Shown here one piece after another: positions 4,980 through 5,020 of a stretch of DNA of 5,020 nt. Under the pieces are notes generated by a model. It was given only the letters and a program-made list of their open reading frames with translations, had not been told where the DNA came from and ran no database searches. Origin of the DNA: Saprospiraceae bacterium (GTDB lineage: Bacteria; Bacteroidota; Bacteroidia; Chitinophagales; Saprospiraceae); the NCBI GenBank assembly GCA_016787375.1, contig JAEUUM010000050.1:1-5020 (forward strand), written 5' to 3'. A program made the translations under genes and the position numbers. The first letter of the stretch is position 1. Each line of letters begins with the position of its first letter.

Positions 4980-5020
4980 TAATAGACTTCCCCGAAAAAG
5001 TGGACACAAGGAATAATAAC
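4980..5020 (+). mobile_element. Left end of an IS3-type insertion sequence (body outside window)
   Basis: From 4980 the plus strand reads TAATAGACTTCCCCG followed by AAAAAGTGGACACAAGG. The layout TAGACT (compare the TAGACTGG tip of IS2), a C-run and GTGGACA about 20 bp further in is typical of IS3-family terminal repeats, in which the outer tip comes first and GGACA lies toward the transposase genes. The tip would be at about 4983 with transposase genes beyond 5020 on the plus strand. A diverged inverted copy at 3889-3923 (30 of 35 identical) supports this being a real repeated terminus. No transposase can be seen in the window, so the assignment rests on the end sequence alone. Confidence 0.5.

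Overview
The window is AT-rich DNA from a member of the Bacteroidota. The clearest evidence is a C-terminal type IX secretion (T9SS) sorting domain at the end of the largest gene, two secreted proteins of families typical of this phylum, and starts that lack Shine-Dalgarno sequences. All convincing genes lie on the minus strand, so the window is best read from right to left.

Right end (about 4840-5020): a possible minus-strand promoter, a 10-bp direct repeat just upstream of it, and at 4980-5014 a sequence that looks like the terminal repeat of an IS3-type insertion sequence whose body would lie beyond the window. Next come an unrecognised 100-residue ORF (4537-4839) and a type II toxin-antitoxin pair: antitoxin 4299-4508 and RelE/ParE-like toxin 3977-4309, overlapping by 11 bp. 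Just past the toxin, at 3889-3923, lies an inverted, diverged copy of the right-end terminal repeat (30 of 35 positions identical). The toxin-antitoxin segment of about 1.06 kb is therefore bracketed by inverted IS-like ends.

Middle (3597-3888): no intact gene. It holds eleven degenerate tandem copies of an 8-bp unit (consensus NNAATCGT, 3790-3877), then a well-formed minus-strand promoter (TTGACA, 17 bp, TATATT).

Left part (1-3678): a two-gene transcription unit for cell-surface or secreted proteins. The first is a T9SS-sorted right-handed beta-helix protein that would be about 1036 residues long, but it is broken twice in this sequence. A run of seven G on the coding strand (3608-3614) puts the natural ATG start and the beginning of the signal peptide out of frame with the rest, and a single in-frame TGA (3057-3059) separates the N-terminal domain from the beta-helix. 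Removing one G and reading through the TGA restores one continuous frame. The second gene, whose ATG overlaps the stop of the first (ATGA), encodes the signal peptide and N-terminal part of a secreted protein resembling Bacteroidota propeller-type proteins, and runs off the left edge.

The most interesting possibility is an on/off switch (G-tract slippage, perhaps with stop-codon readthrough) for a secreted beta-helix protein. Plain gene decay and base-call errors are the main alternatives.
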